Below are positions 1-9,158 of a DNA stretch of 64,000 nucleotides, one piece after another. Location: NCBI RefSeq assembly GCF_011320095.1, contig NZ_JAANOY010000004.1, forward strand, positions 1-64,000, in the 5' to 3' direction. The notes beneath the pieces were generated by a model. It worked only from the letters and a program-made list of their open reading frames with translations. It was not told the origin of the DNA and did no database searches. A program made the position numbers and the translations under genes. Origin of the DNA: Cognatiluteimonas telluris (GTDB taxonomy: Bacteria > Pseudomonadota > Gammaproteobacteria > Xanthomonadales > Xanthomonadaceae). Each line of letters starts with the position of its first letter. The stretch's first letter is position 1.

Positions 1-1678
1 TGCGGCGCGCCGCCGCCGGCGATGGCTCGCCCGACGCCGGTGCCGGCCGCGCGGTCGCACCGCCCCTGGCCGCCAGCGGAGCCGCCCTGCCCTGCGGACG
101 CTGCCGCAGCCAGTCGCTGTAGCCGCCGACGTATTCCCCGACGCGGCCCGGCGCGCCGTCCTGCATCGCCAGGGTCGACGTCACCACGTTGTCGAGGAAG
201 TCGCGATCGTGGCTGACCAGCAGCAGCGTGCCGGCGTACTCGCCCAGCAATTCCTCCAGCAGCTCCAGCGTTTCGACATCGAGGTCGTTGGTGGGCTCGT
301 CCATCACCAGCAGGTTGGACGGCTGCGCGAACAATCGCGCCAGCAGCAGGCGGTTGCGCTCGCCGCCCGACAGCCGCGTGATCGGCGCGCGTGCGCGTTC
401 GGGCGTGAACAGGAAATCCTGCAGGTAGCCGAGCACGTGCTTGCGGCGGCCGCCGATCTCGATGAAGTCGCGCCCCTCGGCGACGTTCTCGATCGCGTTC
501 CAGTCCTCGCGCAGCGTCGCGCGGTACTGGTCGAAGTAGGCGACCTGCAACTGGGTTCCGCTCCTGATTTCGCCCGAATCGGGGGCCAGCTCGCCCAGCA
601 GCAGCTTCAGCAGCGTGGTCTTGCCGCTGCCGTTGGGCCCGATCAGGCCGATGCGGTCGCCGCGCAGGATGGTGGTGCTGAAATCTTGCACGATCGGCTG
701 CTCGCCATGGGCGAAGGACACGTCCCGCGCTTCGATGACCTTCTTGCCGGATGCGGCGCCCTGCGCGGTTTCCATGCGCACGTTGCCGGTCTGTTCGCGC
801 CGCGCCGCACGCTCGTTGCGCATCGATTCCAGCCGCCGCACGCGGCCTTCGTCGCGGGTGCGGCGGGCCTTGATGCCCTGGCGGATCCAGACCTCCTCCT
901 GCGCCAGCAGCTTGTCGAAGCGCGCGTTCTCCTGCGCTTCGGCATTGAGCCGCTCCTCGCGCCGGCGCTGGTAGTTGGCCCAGTCGCCGGGCCAGCTGGT
1001 GACCTGGCCGCGATCGATCTCGACGATCCGCGTGGCCAGCGCGCGCAGGAAGCGGCGGTCGTGGGTGACGAAGACGAGCGCCCCGGGCCAGCTCTTGAGG
1101 AAGCCCTCCAGCCAGTCGATCGCGGCGATGTCCAGGTGGTTGGTCGGCTCGTCCAGCAGCAGCAGGTCCGGCGCGCTGACCAGTGCGCGCGCCAGCAGCA
1201 CGCGGCGCTTCATGCCACCGGACAGGCGCGCGAACGCGGCTTCACCGTCCAGCCCCAGGCGTTCGAGCACCTCGTTCACGCGCTGGTCGAGCAACCAGCC
1301 GTCGGCTTCTTCGATCTTCGCCTGCACCTGGGCCAGGGCGCGGGTATCGACCGGATCGGCATGGCTGAGGTGGTGGAACTGCGCCAGTTGCGCGCCCAGC
1401 TCGCCCAGGCCGTCGGCGACCACGTCGAACACCGCGCCGCGCGCATCGGCCGGGACCTCCTGCTCCAGCCGCGCCACGCGACGGCCGCCTTCGATCCGGA
1501 ACTGGCCATCGTCGGGCTTCAGTTCCCCGGCCAGCAGCTTGAGCAGGGTGGATTTGCCGGCGCCATTGCGCCCGATCAGGGCGATCCGCTCGCCGGGATC
1601 GATGACCAGGTCGACGTGGTCGAGCAACAGGGGGCCGCCGACGCTGTAGTCGACGTCGTGCAGGGTAAGGATCGGCAT
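1..1678 (-). CDS. uup: ABC-F family ATPase, Uup type (3' end outside window)
   Basis: This is a soluble, duplicated ATP-binding cassette protein with no membrane segments, as in the ABC-F family that acts on ribosomes or branched DNA. The first domain has Walker A GRNGAGKS at residues 36-43, a signature LSGGM near 150 and Walker B LLLLDEPTNHLD near 170. After a charged linker rich in Arg and Glu comes a second domain with GPNGSGKT near 343, LSGGE near 434 and LLMVDEPTNDLD near 456. The ATG at 1678 gives the canonical beginning MPILTLHDV. About 559 codons are visible. The frame is open at the window edge in a Pro/Ala-rich stretch, just where the Uup C-terminal coiled coil would follow. Uup is preferred over EttA or YheS because of the short linker and the extra C-terminal tail, but the diagnostic tail is not visible. 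Confidence 0.88.
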   Translation of the reverse strand, partial: MPILTLHDVDYSVGGPLLLDHVDLVIDPGERIALIGRNGAGKSTLLKLLAGELKPDDGQFRIEGGRRVARLEQEVPADARGAVFDVVADGLGELGAQLAQFHHLSHADPVDTRALAQVQAKIEEADGWLLDQRVNEVLERLGLDGEAAFARLSGGMKRRVLLARALVSAPDLLLLDEPTNHLDIAAIDWLEGFLKSWPGALVFVTHDRRFLRALATRIVEIDRGQVTSWPGDWANYQRRREERLNAEAQENARFDKLLAQEEVWIRQGIKARRTRDEGRVRRLESMRNERAARREQTGNVRMETAQGAASGKKVIEARDVSFAHGEQPIVQDFSTTILRGDRIGLIGPNGSGKTTLLKLLLGELAPDSGEIRSGTQLQVAYFDQYRATLREDWNAIENVAEGRDFIEIGGRRKHVLGYLQDFLFTPERARAPITRLSGGERNRLLLARLFAQPSNLLVMDEPTNDLDVETLELLEELLGEYAGTLLLVSHDRDFLDNVVTSTLAMQDGAPGRVGEYVGGYSDWLRQRPQGRAAPLAARGGATARPAPASGEPSPAAARR

Positions 1679-1777
1679 GTGCGTAGTTTAACTGGCACCG
1701 CGATCGCCCATTCCCGGCGCCCGCGCGCCGGTGTAGGCTCATCCTGCTGTCAGGCCACCACCAAAGCGGAGTGCGAC

Positions 1778-1879
1778 ATGAGCAAGGGCATGGACCAGAA
1801 GAAGACCGAAAAGAAGAAACCCGAAAAGTCGCTCAAGGAAAAACGGGCGGCCAAGAAGGAAAAGAAAGCCGGCAAATGA
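1778..1879 (+). CDS. 33-residue lysine-rich protein
   Basis: This tiny open frame encodes a protein that is almost half lysine and glutamate, beginning MSKGMDQKKTEKKKPEK and ending KKAGK. It is predicted to be helical or disordered, very basic and cytoplasmic. The ATG stands alone between the start of the leftward uup gene and a strong terminator, and a TAGGCT box near 1732 could be its -10 element. I do not recognise a named family. Small KEKK-rich proteins of this kind are common in Xanthomonadaceae and pseudomonads, and a similar one lies at 5090. That the last codons are part of the terminator stem supports a very short dedicated transcript. Function is unknown; binding to RNA or ribosomes is only a guess from charge. 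Confidence 0.6.
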   Translation: MSKGMDQKKTEKKKPEKSLKEKRAAKKEKKAGK

Positions 1880-1893
1880 GCCGGCTTTTTTTT
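1865..1893 (+). terminator. Rho-independent terminator overlapping the end of the lysine-rich ORF
   Basis: A perfect 9-bp stem, AAAGCCGGC (1865-1873) with GCCGGCTTT (1880-1888), encloses a 6-nt loop. The loop contains the TGA stop of the preceding ORF, and an uninterrupted run of eight T ends at 1893. The last codons of the ORF are therefore the left arm of the terminator. Confidence 0.9.
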
Positions 1894-1915
1894 GGCCACC
1901 GGTCCATTGGTTTTC

Positions 1916-1998
1916 GTAGGAGCGGCTTTAGCCGCGAGCTTTTCCGACGATTCGGGATTCTGGATTCCGGCAAGAGCTCGCGGCTGAAGCCGCTCCTA
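1916..1998. repeat. REP/BIME-like inverted repeat, copy 1
   Basis: Two inverted arms face each other: GTAGGAGCGGCTTTAGCCGC at the left and its near-complement, ending CCGCTCCTAT, at the right. About 30 unrelated bases lie between. Each arm is itself a small hairpin (GCGGCT/AGCCGC). Related elements lie at 11135 and 17641. This copy ends eight bases beyond the selO stop codon and may act as its 3' structure. Confidence 0.85.
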
Positions 1999-2006
1999 TC
2001 GGAATC

Positions 2007-3569
2007 TCAGGAACTGCAGGACAACATCGAGCAGCCGGCGCGTTCGCGTGCCCAGTCCGGGCGCCTGGCGGCGAAGGCATCGCGGCCCGGCTGGTCGTCG
2101 TACGGCCGCCGCATGACGTCGAGCAGTTCGACGATGCCGGCGTCGTCGCCCTGCTCCGCGCGGTCGATCGCCTGCTGCGCGAGGTAGTTGCGCAGCACGT
2201 AGCGGGGGTTGGCGGCATCCATCCGCGCGCGACGTGCGGACGGCGGGGTTCCGTCGCTGCGTAGCCGCGTGGCGTAACGCGCGAGCCATGCGTCGAATCC
2301 GGCACGCGTGGCCTCGCGCTTGCCGGCGTCGTAGAAGGCGTCGGCCAATGGCTCCAGCGAGGGCGCATCGATATCGATGCCCGCCAGTGCGCGGAAGAAG
2401 AGCGTCATGTCCACCTCGCCTTCGTGCAACAGCGCGTGCAGGTCCTGCATCAGCACCACGTCCGCGTCGCCGCATCCGGCCAGGCCGAGCTTGCGCGCGA
2501 CGTTGTCGCGATCGGCGGCGACGAAGGCATCGTTGAACCGCTGCAGGCCGTCGCGCAAAGGCGCCGGATCGGCGAACAGCGGCGACAGCGCATGCGCCAG
2601 CCGGGTCAGGTTCCAATAGGCGATCTTCGGCTGCCAGCCGAAACGGTAGCGCCTGCCGTGGGCATCGGTGGTGTTGGGCGTCCAGTCCGGATTGAAATCA
2701 TCGATCCAGCCGTACGGGCCGTAATCGATCGTCAATCCGAGGATGGACATGTTGTCGGTGTTCATCACCCCGTGGACGAAGCCCACCCGCATCCACTGCG
2801 CCACCATCCGCGCCGTGCGCTCGGCCACTTGCGCGAACCATTCAGCATCGCGTTGTCCGTCCGCCACCGGCAGCGCCGCAAGCTGCGGGTAATCGCGCGC
2901 GATGCAGAAGTCGACCAGTTGCCGCAGCAGCGCCGCATCGCCGCGCGAAGCCGGCAGTTCGAAATGCCCGAAGCGCAGGAACGACGGCGCCACCCGGCAC
3001 ACCACCGCGCCGGGTTCGGCGCGCGGATGGCCGTCGTAGAACATGTCGCGCACCACCGCCTCACCGGTGACGACCAGGCTCAGGGCGCGCGTGGTGGGGA
3101 CGCCGAGATGGTGCATCGCCTCGCTGCACAGGAACTCGCGCACCGACGAGCGCAGCACCGCGCGTCCGTCCGCGCTGCGCGAATACGGCGTCGGCCCGGC
3201 GCCCTTGAGCTGCAGTTCCCAGCGCGCGCCGCCAGCATCGATGGCTTCGCCCAGCGTGATCGCACGCCCGTCGCCGAGCTGGCCCGCCCAATGACCGAAC
3301 TGGTGGCCACCGTAGTTGGATGCGAACGGCTGCATGCCAGGCAGCAGCGCATTGCCGGCGAAGACCGCGGCGAACTCCGGCGACGCGACCTCGGCTTCGC
3401 TGAATCCCAGCGCCGCCGCCATGTCGCGCGAATGCGCCACCAGCCGCGGCGCGGACACGGGCTCGGGATCGACCTGCGACCACAGCGCGCCATGCACCTG
3501 GCGCAGTCGCGGGCCCGTCTCGGGGTCGGCCGGCAATTCGGCCACGAAGCGGTTGTCGAAGTGGAGCAT
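2007..3569 (-). CDS. selO: SelO-family protein AMPylase (YdiU)
   Basis: This is a pseudokinase-fold enzyme that transfers AMP from ATP to hydroxyl residues of target proteins and is linked to redox stress. The 520-residue product has the family hallmarks: [20 protein letters not shown] at residues 84-103, the Lys in QLKGAG (122), the catalytic-loop HGVMNTDN (266-273) and the metal-binding DYGP (282-285). The protein ends SCSS, the bacterial counterpart of the selenocysteine-containing C-terminus of animal SelO. The open frame continues far upstream, but ATG 3569 gives the conserved start of the domain ([12 protein letters not shown]). The upstream extension would overlap the divergent dbpA gene, so I exclude it. 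The stop codon abuts a REP-like repeat. Identity is secure; the substrates are not inferable. Confidence 0.95.
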   Translation of the reverse strand: MLHFDNRFVAELPADPETGPRLRQVHGALWSQVDPEPVSAPRLVAHSRDMAAALGFSEAEVASPEFAAVFAGNALLPGMQPFASNYGGHQFGHWAGQLGDGRAITLGEAIDAGGARWELQLKGAGPTPYSRSADGRAVLRSSVREFLCSEAMHHLGVPTTRALSLVVTGEAVVRDMFYDGHPRAEPGAVVCRVAPSFLRFGHFELPASRGDAALLRQLVDFCIARDYPQLAALPVADGQRDAEWFAQVAERTARMVAQWMRVGFVHGVMNTDNMSILGLTIDYGPYGWIDDFNPDWTPNTTDAHGRRYRFGWQPKIAYWNLTRLAHALSPLFADPAPLRDGLQRFNDAFVAADRDNVARKLGLAGCGDADVVLMQDLHALLHEGEVDMTLFFRALAGIDIDAPSLEPLADAFYDAGKREATRAGFDAWLARYATRLRSDGTPPSARRARMDAANPRYVLRNYLAQQAIDRAEQGDDAGIVELLDVMRRPYDDQPGRDAFAARRPDWARERAGCSMLSCSS

Positions 3570-3626
3570 TGGGGGATTGGACCACGCGCGGCGCGAAGGC
3601 GGCGACGCAGGTGCGATCATGGCGGG

Positions 3627-5018
3627 ATGACCGAGCCTGCCGCGCCACCTGAATTCACCGACCTGCCACTGGATCCGGCGCTGTTCCAGGGCCTGGACGC
3701 CCTGGGCCACGTGCGGATGACGCCGATCCAGGCGATGAGCCTGCCCGCGTTGATCGAGGGCCGCGACGTGATTGCCCAAGCCCCGACCGGCAGCGGCAAG
3801 ACCGCCGCCTTCGGGTTGGGCCTGCTGCAGCGGCTGGATCCCACGCAGACCCAACTGCAGGCGCTGGTGCTGTGCCCGACCCGCGAGCTCGCCGACCAGG
3901 TCAGCAAACACCTGCGCAAGCTCGCCACCGGGATCGCCAACCTGAAGCTGCTCACGCTCACCGGCGGCATGCCGCTGGGCCCGCAACTGGCGTCGCTGGC
4001 GCACGAACCGCATGTCGTGGTCGGTACACCGGGCCGGGTGCAGGAACTGATCGAGAAGCAGGCGCTCCACCTGCGCGGGGTGCGCACCGTGGTGCTCGAC
4101 GAAGCCGATCGGATGCTCGACATGGGCTTCGGCGAGGCGATCCGGCTGATCATCGCGCGGGCACCGAAAGCCCGGCAGACGCTGCTGTTTTCCGCGACCT
4201 GGCCCGAGGCGATCCGCGAGATCGGCCGCAAATACCAGCGCGATCCTCTGGAAGTCTCGGTCGAGAGCGCCGCCGGCCAGGCGCCGATCGAGCAGCACTT
4301 CTTCGAAGTCGACGCCGAGCAGAAACCGGCGGCGCTCGCCGGCCTGCTGCTCGAACACAACCCGGAATCGGCGGTCGTCTTCTGCAACATGCGCCGCGAC
4401 GCCGACGAGGTCGCCGGCTCGCTCGCGCACGTCGGCTTCTCGGCCGCGGCGCTGCACGGCGACATGGAGCAGCGCGACCGCGACGAGGTGTTGGTGCGCT
4501 TCGGCAACCGCAGCTGCAACGTGCTGGTCGCCAGCGACGTCGCCGCCCGCGGCCTGGACATCGAGGACCTCGCCGCCGTCGTCAATTACGAGTTGCCTAC
4601 CGATGCGGACGTCTACCTGCATCGCATCGGCCGCACCGGGCGCGCCGGCAAGGGCGGCCTGGCGCTGAGCCTGGTGGCGCCGCGCGAGATGCCACGCGCG
4701 CTGCAGCTCGAAGCGCAGCAGGGCGCGCCACTGCGCTGGAGCCGACCCACGCTGGCCAACCTGCGCAACTGCCAGGCGCCACCGGCGGCGATGGCGACGC
4801 TGCGCATCGATGCCGGGCGCACCGACAAACTGCGCCCGGGCGACATCGTCGGCGCGCTGACCGGCGACGCCGGGCTGAAGGCCGACGCGATCGGCAAGAT
4901 CGACGTCTTCGCCACCCGCAGCTACGTCGCCATCGCCCGCAGCCAGGTCGACAAGGCGCTGGCGCGGCTGCAGGCGGGGCGGATCAAGAACCGCAATTTC
5001 CGCGTCCGCAGGATCTAG
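3627..5018 (+). CDS. dbpA: ATP-dependent RNA helicase DbpA
   Basis: This DEAD-box helicase is expected to act on 23S rRNA hairpin 92 during large-subunit assembly. All core motifs are visible: the Q motif around MTPIQ (31-35), Walker A APTGSGKT (52-59), PTREL (84-88), TPGR (134-137), DEAD (158-161), SAT (189-191), and late ARGLD and HRIGRTGR. The C-terminal roughly 75 residues form the DbpA-type RNA-binding fold ([17 protein letters not shown], then IGKIDVF). At 463 residues it matches the usual DbpA size of about 460. The ATG at 3627 is chosen because the frame upstream lies opposite the start of selO. The two genes are divergent and their starts are only 57 bases apart. Confidence 0.95.
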   Translation: MTEPAAPPEFTDLPLDPALFQGLDALGHVRMTPIQAMSLPALIEGRDVIAQAPTGSGKTAAFGLGLLQRLDPTQTQLQALVLCPTRELADQVSKHLRKLATGIANLKLLTLTGGMPLGPQLASLAHEPHVVVGTPGRVQELIEKQALHLRGVRTVVLDEADRMLDMGFGEAIRLIIARAPKARQTLLFSATWPEAIREIGRKYQRDPLEVSVESAAGQAPIEQHFFEVDAEQKPAALAGLLLEHNPESAVVFCNMRRDADEVAGSLAHVGFSAAALHGDMEQRDRDEVLVRFGNRSCNVLVASDVAARGLDIEDLAAVVNYELPTDADVYLHRIGRTGRAGKGGLALSLVAPREMPRALQLEAQQGAPLRWSRPTLANLRNCQAPPAAMATLRIDAGRTDKLRPGDIVGALTGDAGLKADAIGKIDVFATRSYVAIARSQVDKALARLQAGRIKNRNFRVRRI

Positions 5019-5089
5019 CCCAGGCGGCGCAAACGGCGGCGCGACGCCCCTTGCCCTAGACTAGGCGCCACTGTTTCCGGAGATTGCCG

Positions 5090-5245
5090 ATGGCGAAGCC
5101 CAACTATTCGTTCGAAAAGCGCCAGCGCGAGATCGCCAAGAAGAAGAAGCAGGACGAGAAGGCGGCCAAGAAGCAGTCCGCCAAGGACGCCGCCAACCCG
5201 CCAGCCGAGCCGGGCCGCGACCCCGGCGCCAGCCACACGCCGTAA
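5090..5245 (+). CDS. 51-residue lysine-rich protein
   Basis: This short gene has a good ribosome binding site (GGAG, 5079-5082, seven bases before ATG). The product begins MAKPNYSFEKRQREIAKKKK, continues with alternating Lys, Ala and Asp/Glu, and ends in a Pro/Gly-rich tail. It is strongly basic, with no signal peptide or membrane segment. The SYSFEKRQRE-like head followed by a KKKK block is a pattern I associate with small conserved hypothetical proteins of Xanthomonadaceae and pseudomonads, but I know no assigned function. It sits between two DEAD-box RNA helicase genes on the same strand and resembles the 33-residue protein at 1778, which hints at an RNA- or ribosome-related role by context only. 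Confidence 0.72.
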   Translation: MAKPNYSFEKRQREIAKKKKQDEKAAKKQSAKDAANPPAEPGRDPGASHTP

Positions 5246-5414
5246 GCCGCACCGGCCAGCCGCGAGGCGGCGCCGCCTCGGAACACACCTTCGATCCATC
5301 GGGCTGGCGCCCCCGGCGCCGCTCCCGTCGCCCGTCCGTGAGCCGCCCCGGCCACGGCGCCGCGTAAACTTCCCGCTTCCCCCTTGTCCGGGATTCCCGG
5401 CCCATGAGAGTGCC

Positions 5415-7397
5415 ATGAGCGCCGACGCTGCCCCGTCCCCGTCCATCAAATTCACCGACCTCGGCCTGCCCGAGCCGCTGCTGCGCGCGCTGGCCGATGT
5501 CGGCTACGAGTCGCCCTCCCCGATCCAGGCCGCGACCATCCCGCCGCTGCTGGCCGGCCGCGACGTGCTCGGCCAGGCACAGACCGGCACCGGCAAGACC
5601 GCCGCGTTCGCGCTGCCGATCCTGGCGCGGATCGATCCGGCCCAGCACAAGCCGCAGGCGCTGGTGCTGGCGCCGACCCGCGAGCTGGCAATCCAGGTCG
5701 CCGAGGCCTTCCAGAAATACGCCAGCCACCTGCCCGGCTTCCACGTGCTGCCGATCTACGGTGGCCAGAGCTACGGGCCGCAGTTGAGCGCGCTCAAGCG
5801 CGGCGTGCATGTCGTGGTCGGCACCCCAGGACGCGTCATCGACCATCTCGAGCGCGGCTCGCTGGACCTGTCGCAGCTGCGCTGCCTGGTGCTGGACGAA
5901 GCCGACGAAATGCTGCGCATGGGCTTCATCGACGACGTCGAAACGGTGCTGAAGAAGGTGCCGTCCACGCGCCAGGTCGCCTTGTTCTCGGCCACCATGC
6001 CGTCGCAGATCCGTCGCATCGCGCAGACCTACCTGGTCGATCCGGTCGAGATCGCGATCAAGTCCAGCACCACCACCGCGACCAACATCCGCCAGCGCTA
6101 CTGGATGGTCAGCGGCGTCAACAAGCTCGACGCGCTGACGCGGATCCTGGAAGCCGAGCCCTTCGACGGCATGCTGGTGTTCTCGCGCACCAAGCTCGGC
6201 GCGCAGGAACTGGCGGAAAAACTCGCCGCGCGCGGGATGTCGGCGGCTGCGATCCACGGCGACGTCGAGCAGAAGCAGCGCGAGCGGATGGTGCAGTCGC
6301 TCAAGGATGGCCGCATCGACATCCTGGTCGCGACCGATGTCGCCGCGCGCGGGCTGGACGTCGACCGCATCAGCCACGTGCTGAATTACGACATCCCCTA
6401 CGACACCGAAAGCTACGTCCACCGCATCGGCCGCACCGGCCGTGCCGGGCGCAGCGGCGAGGCGATCCTGTTCGTCGCCCCGCGCGAACGCGGCATGCTG
6501 GGTGCGATCGAGCGCGCGACGCGGCAGAAGATCGAGCCGATGCAGCTGCCCAGCGTCGATGCGGTCAACGAGAAGCGCGTCGGCAAGTTCCTCGGCAAGA
6601 TCGGCGCGGCGCTGGAAAGCAGCGACCTGTCGGAATTCCGCGAACTGGTCGAGCGCTACGAACGCGAACACGACGTGCCGGCAGTGGATATTGCCGCCGC
6701 ACTGGCGAAGATGGTCCAGGGCAAGACGCCGTTGCTGCTGCAGGCGCCACCGGAGCCGCCGCGCTACGAGCGCGCGCCCCAACCCGGGAGCGAGCGCACC
6801 GCGCGCGGACGCATGCCGCGCGATGCGCGCGTGCATTCCGAAGCGGGCTCCGCCCGGCACGCCGATCGCCAGTTCACGCCGCCCGCGCCCGCGTCCCACC
6901 CGCCTGCGTCGCACGCGCCGCCAGCCAATCGCAATGCGGGCGAATCGTTGTTTGCCGACGACAAGCCCGCCGCGCGCCCGCGCCGCGAGGCGCCCGAGGT
7001 CGGCATGGAGACTTTCCGGATCGAAGTGGGCCACGCCCACGGCGTGCAGCCGGGCAACATCGTCGGCGCGATCGCCAACGAGGCGGACCTGGAAAGCCGC
7101 TTCATCGGCCGCATCGACATCCGCGACGACTACAGTCTCGTCGACCTGCCCGAAGGCATGCCGCGCGAAATCATGGACCTGCTGAAGAAGGTCCGCGTCG
7201 CCGGCCAGCCGCTTCGGATCCAGCGCGCCGGACCCGACGACGCCGATGCCTCGCGGGGCCGCGGCCAGCCTCCGCATGTCGCGCGCGGACCACGACCCGG
7301 CGCCGGCAAGAGCAACGCCGCTGGTCCGCGCAAGTCTGCCTTCGCCAAGCCCGGTTTTCCCAGGCGCGACAAGCCGCGCCCGCCGCGGGGCAGCTGA
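5415..7397 (+). CDS. deaD: ATP-dependent RNA helicase DeaD/CsdA
   Basis: This DEAD-box helicase of 660 residues corresponds to the cold-shock and ribosome-assembly helicase DeaD. Walker A AQTGTGKT is at 55-62, DEAD at 161-164, then SAT, ARGLDV and [11 protein letters not shown]. Beyond the helicase core it has a helical dimerisation-like region. A long low-complexity Arg/Pro/Ala/His linker follows (about 445-535), then a DbpA-like RNA-binding domain (METFRIEVGHAHGVQPGNI onward) and an Arg/Lys/Pro-rich tail, all typical of DeaD rather than SrmB or RhlE. The start at 5415 follows another ATG in a different frame at 5404. It heads a compact operon, with yaeQ starting two bases after its stop. 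The 169-base leader may carry cold-shock regulation, but no specific element is recognisable. Confidence 0.93.
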   Translation: MSADAAPSPSIKFTDLGLPEPLLRALADVGYESPSPIQAATIPPLLAGRDVLGQAQTGTGKTAAFALPILARIDPAQHKPQALVLAPTRELAIQVAEAFQKYASHLPGFHVLPIYGGQSYGPQLSALKRGVHVVVGTPGRVIDHLERGSLDLSQLRCLVLDEADEMLRMGFIDDVETVLKKVPSTRQVALFSATMPSQIRRIAQTYLVDPVEIAIKSSTTTATNIRQRYWMVSGVNKLDALTRILEAEPFDGMLVFSRTKLGAQELAEKLAARGMSAAAIHGDVEQKQRERMVQSLKDGRIDILVATDVAARGLDVDRISHVLNYDIPYDTESYVHRIGRTGRAGRSGEAILFVAPRERGMLGAIERATRQKIEPMQLPSVDAVNEKRVGKFLGKIGAALESSDLSEFRELVERYEREHDVPAVDIAAALAKMVQGKTPLLLQAPPEPPRYERAPQPGSERTARGRMPRDARVHSEAGSARHADRQFTPPAPASHPPASHAPPANRNAGESLFADDKPAARPRREAPEVGMETFRIEVGHAHGVQPGNIVGAIANEADLESRFIGRIDIRDDYSLVDLPEGMPREIMDLLKKVRVAGQPLRIQRAGPDDADASRGRGQPPHVARGPRPGAGKSNAAGPRKSAFAKPGFPRRDKPRPPRGS

Positions 7398-7399
7398 TC

Positions 7400-7957
7400 G
7401 TGGCACTCAAGGCCACCGTGTTCCGCGCCGAGTTGCAGGTCAGCGACATGGACCGGCACTACTACGCGACGCACGCACTGACGCTCGCGCGGCATCCGTC
7501 GGAAACCGACGAGCGGCTGATGGTGCGGCTGCTCGCGTTCGCGCTGTTTGCGGACGAGCGCCTGGAATTCGGGCGTGGGTTGTCCAGCGACGACGAGCCG
7601 GACCTGTGGCTGAAATCACGCAGTGGCGAGATCGAGCTGTGGATCGACCTCGGCCAGCCCGACGACTCGCGCATCCGCAAGGCCTGCGGGCGCGCGGAGC
7701 AGGTCGTCGTCATCAATTACAGCGGCCGCGCCGCCGACCTGTGGTGGGACAAGGTATCCGCCGCGGTGTCGCGCTGCGGCAACCTCACGGTGATCGACAT
7801 CGCACCGGCCACGGTGGCCTCCCTGGCCGCGCTGGCCGATCGCGGCATGCGCCTGCAATGCATGATCCAGGACGGCCAGGCCGAACTGTATTTCGAAGGC
7901 AGCAGCGTCGCGGTCGAGAAGACCGTGCGGATGGCGCCGGCCGAACGGGTGTCCTGA
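7400..7957 (+). CDS. yaeQ: YaeQ family protein
   Basis: The 185-residue product matches the YaeQ family from end to end: ALKATVFRAELQVSDMDRHYY at the start, then the conserved Asp/Glu-rich PDLW and GEIELWIDLGQPD segments (about 60-90). The fold is of the PD-(D/E)XK nuclease type. The acidic residues in EPDLWLK and ELWIDLG are in the expected places for that core, but nuclease activity has not been clearly shown for the family. The start is GTG, two bases after the deaD stop, so translation is probably coupled. E. coli YaeQ was named as a suppressor of RfaH loss, a weak link to transcription elongation. Confidence 0.92.
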   Translation: MALKATVFRAELQVSDMDRHYYATHALTLARHPSETDERLMVRLLAFALFADERLEFGRGLSSDDEPDLWLKSRSGEIELWIDLGQPDDSRIRKACGRAEQVVVINYSGRAADLWWDKVSAAVSRCGNLTVIDIAPATVASLAALADRGMRLQCMIQDGQAELYFEGSSVAVEKTVRMAPAERVS

Positions 7958-7961
7958 GCCG

Positions 7962-9158
7962 GTGGACCGCGCGGCGGCGGGGACGACCTTCGATGCGATC
8001 GTCATCGGCGGGGGTGCGGCGGGGCTGATGTGCGCGCTCACCGCCGGCCAGCGCGGACGCCGCGTGCTGGTGGTGGAACACGCCAACCGCGTCGGCAAGA
8101 AGATCCTGATGTCCGGCGGCGGGCGCTGCAATTTCACCAATACCGGCACGTCGCCTGCGAATTTCCTCTCCGCAAACCCTCACTTCTGCAAATCCGCGTT
8201 GGCGCGCTACACGCCGTGGGATTTCATTGCGATGGTCGAGCGCCACGGCATCGCGTATCACGAGAAGGAACTCGGGCAGCAGTTCTGCGACGAGTCCTCG
8301 AAGCAGATCGTGGCGATGCTGCTCGAGGAGTGCGCGCGCGCGGGCGTGCGGATCGAAACCAGCTGCAGCGTCGAGCGCGTGCAGCACGGCACGGGTGGTT
8401 TCCACCTGCACACCACGCGCGGCCTCTTCAGCGCAGCGGCGCTGGTGGTGGCCAGCGGCGGGCTGTCGATCCCGAGCATGGGCGCGAGCGGATTCGGGTA
8501 TGCGCTGGCGCGCCAGTTCGACCACGCCGTGCTGCCGACGCGCGCCGGGCTGGTGCCGCTCACGCTCAGCGGCAAGCACCAGGAGCGGCTGGCGGACCTG
8601 AGCGGCGTGGCGCTGCCGGTGCAGGCGCGTTGCAACGGCGCGGCGTTCGACAACTTCATGCTGCTCACGCACCGCGGCGTCAGCGGCCCGGCGATCCTGC
8701 AGGTGTCTTCCTACTGGCAACCGGGCGACGACCTGCGGCTGGACCTGCTGCCGGGACGCGATGCGCTGGAGACCTTGCAGCAACTGCAGGCCGAGCGGCC
8801 TGCGGCGGAACTCAAGACCGTGCTCGGCGAACTGCTGCCCAAGCGCTTCGCGCAACGCCTGTGCGAACACTGGCTGGCGAACCGGCCGATGAAGCAGTTC
8901 ACCGGCCCCCAGCTGCGCGGGATCGCCGTGCAGCTGTCCGACTGGCCGCTGGTCGCCAGCGGCACCGAGGGCTACCGCACCGCCGAAGTCACGCTGGGCG
9001 GTGTCGATACCGACCAGCTGTCGTCGACGACGATGCAATCGCGGCTGCTGCCGGGATTGTTTTTCATCGGCGAGGTCGTCGATGTCACCGGCTGGCTGGG
9101 CGGCTACAACTTCCAGTGGGCGTGGGCGTCGGGGCATGCGGCAGGGATGGCGCTGTGA
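7962..9158 (+). CDS. HI0933-family FAD-dependent oxidoreductase (YhiN-like)
   Basis: This flavoprotein of 398 residues has the dinucleotide-binding GGGAAG at 16-21, then VVEH and the family signature LMSGGGRCNFTN (49-60). A second glycine-rich ASGGLSIPSMGASGFGY and a closing FAD contact, GEVVDVTGWLGGYNFQWAWASG, are typical of the HI0933/YhiN (BaiN-like) family. Substrates are generally unknown; related gut enzymes reduce bile-acid intermediates. It starts at GTG 7962, four bases after yaeQ, and overlaps the next gene by four bases (GTGA). The neighbour downstream is a diverged member of the same superfamily, so this is a tandem pair. Confidence 0.9.
   Translation: MDRAAAGTTFDAIVIGGGAAGLMCALTAGQRGRRVLVVEHANRVGKKILMSGGGRCNFTNTGTSPANFLSANPHFCKSALARYTPWDFIAMVERHGIAYHEKELGQQFCDESSKQIVAMLLEECARAGVRIETSCSVERVQHGTGGFHLHTTRGLFSAAALVVASGGLSIPSMGASGFGYALARQFDHAVLPTRAGLVPLTLSGKHQERLADLSGVALPVQARCNGAAFDNFMLLTHRGVSGPAILQVSSYWQPGDDLRLDLLPGRDALETLQQLQAERPAAELKTVLGELLPKRFAQRLCEHWLANRPMKQFTGPQLRGIAVQLSDWPLVASGTEGYRTAEVTLGGVDTDQLSSTTMQSRLLPGLFFIGEVVDVTGWLGGYNFQWAWASGHAAGMAL

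Noticed and set aside
209-1879. A 556-codon open frame on the plus strand across uup
   Set aside because: It lies opposite a gene with full ABC-F motifs, has His/Gln/Arg/Ala-rich shadow composition and no recognisable domain.
5061-7406. A 781-codon open frame on the minus strand across deaD
   Set aside because: It is an antisense shadow of a clear DEAD-box gene, a product of GC-rich third positions; no family match or ribosome site.
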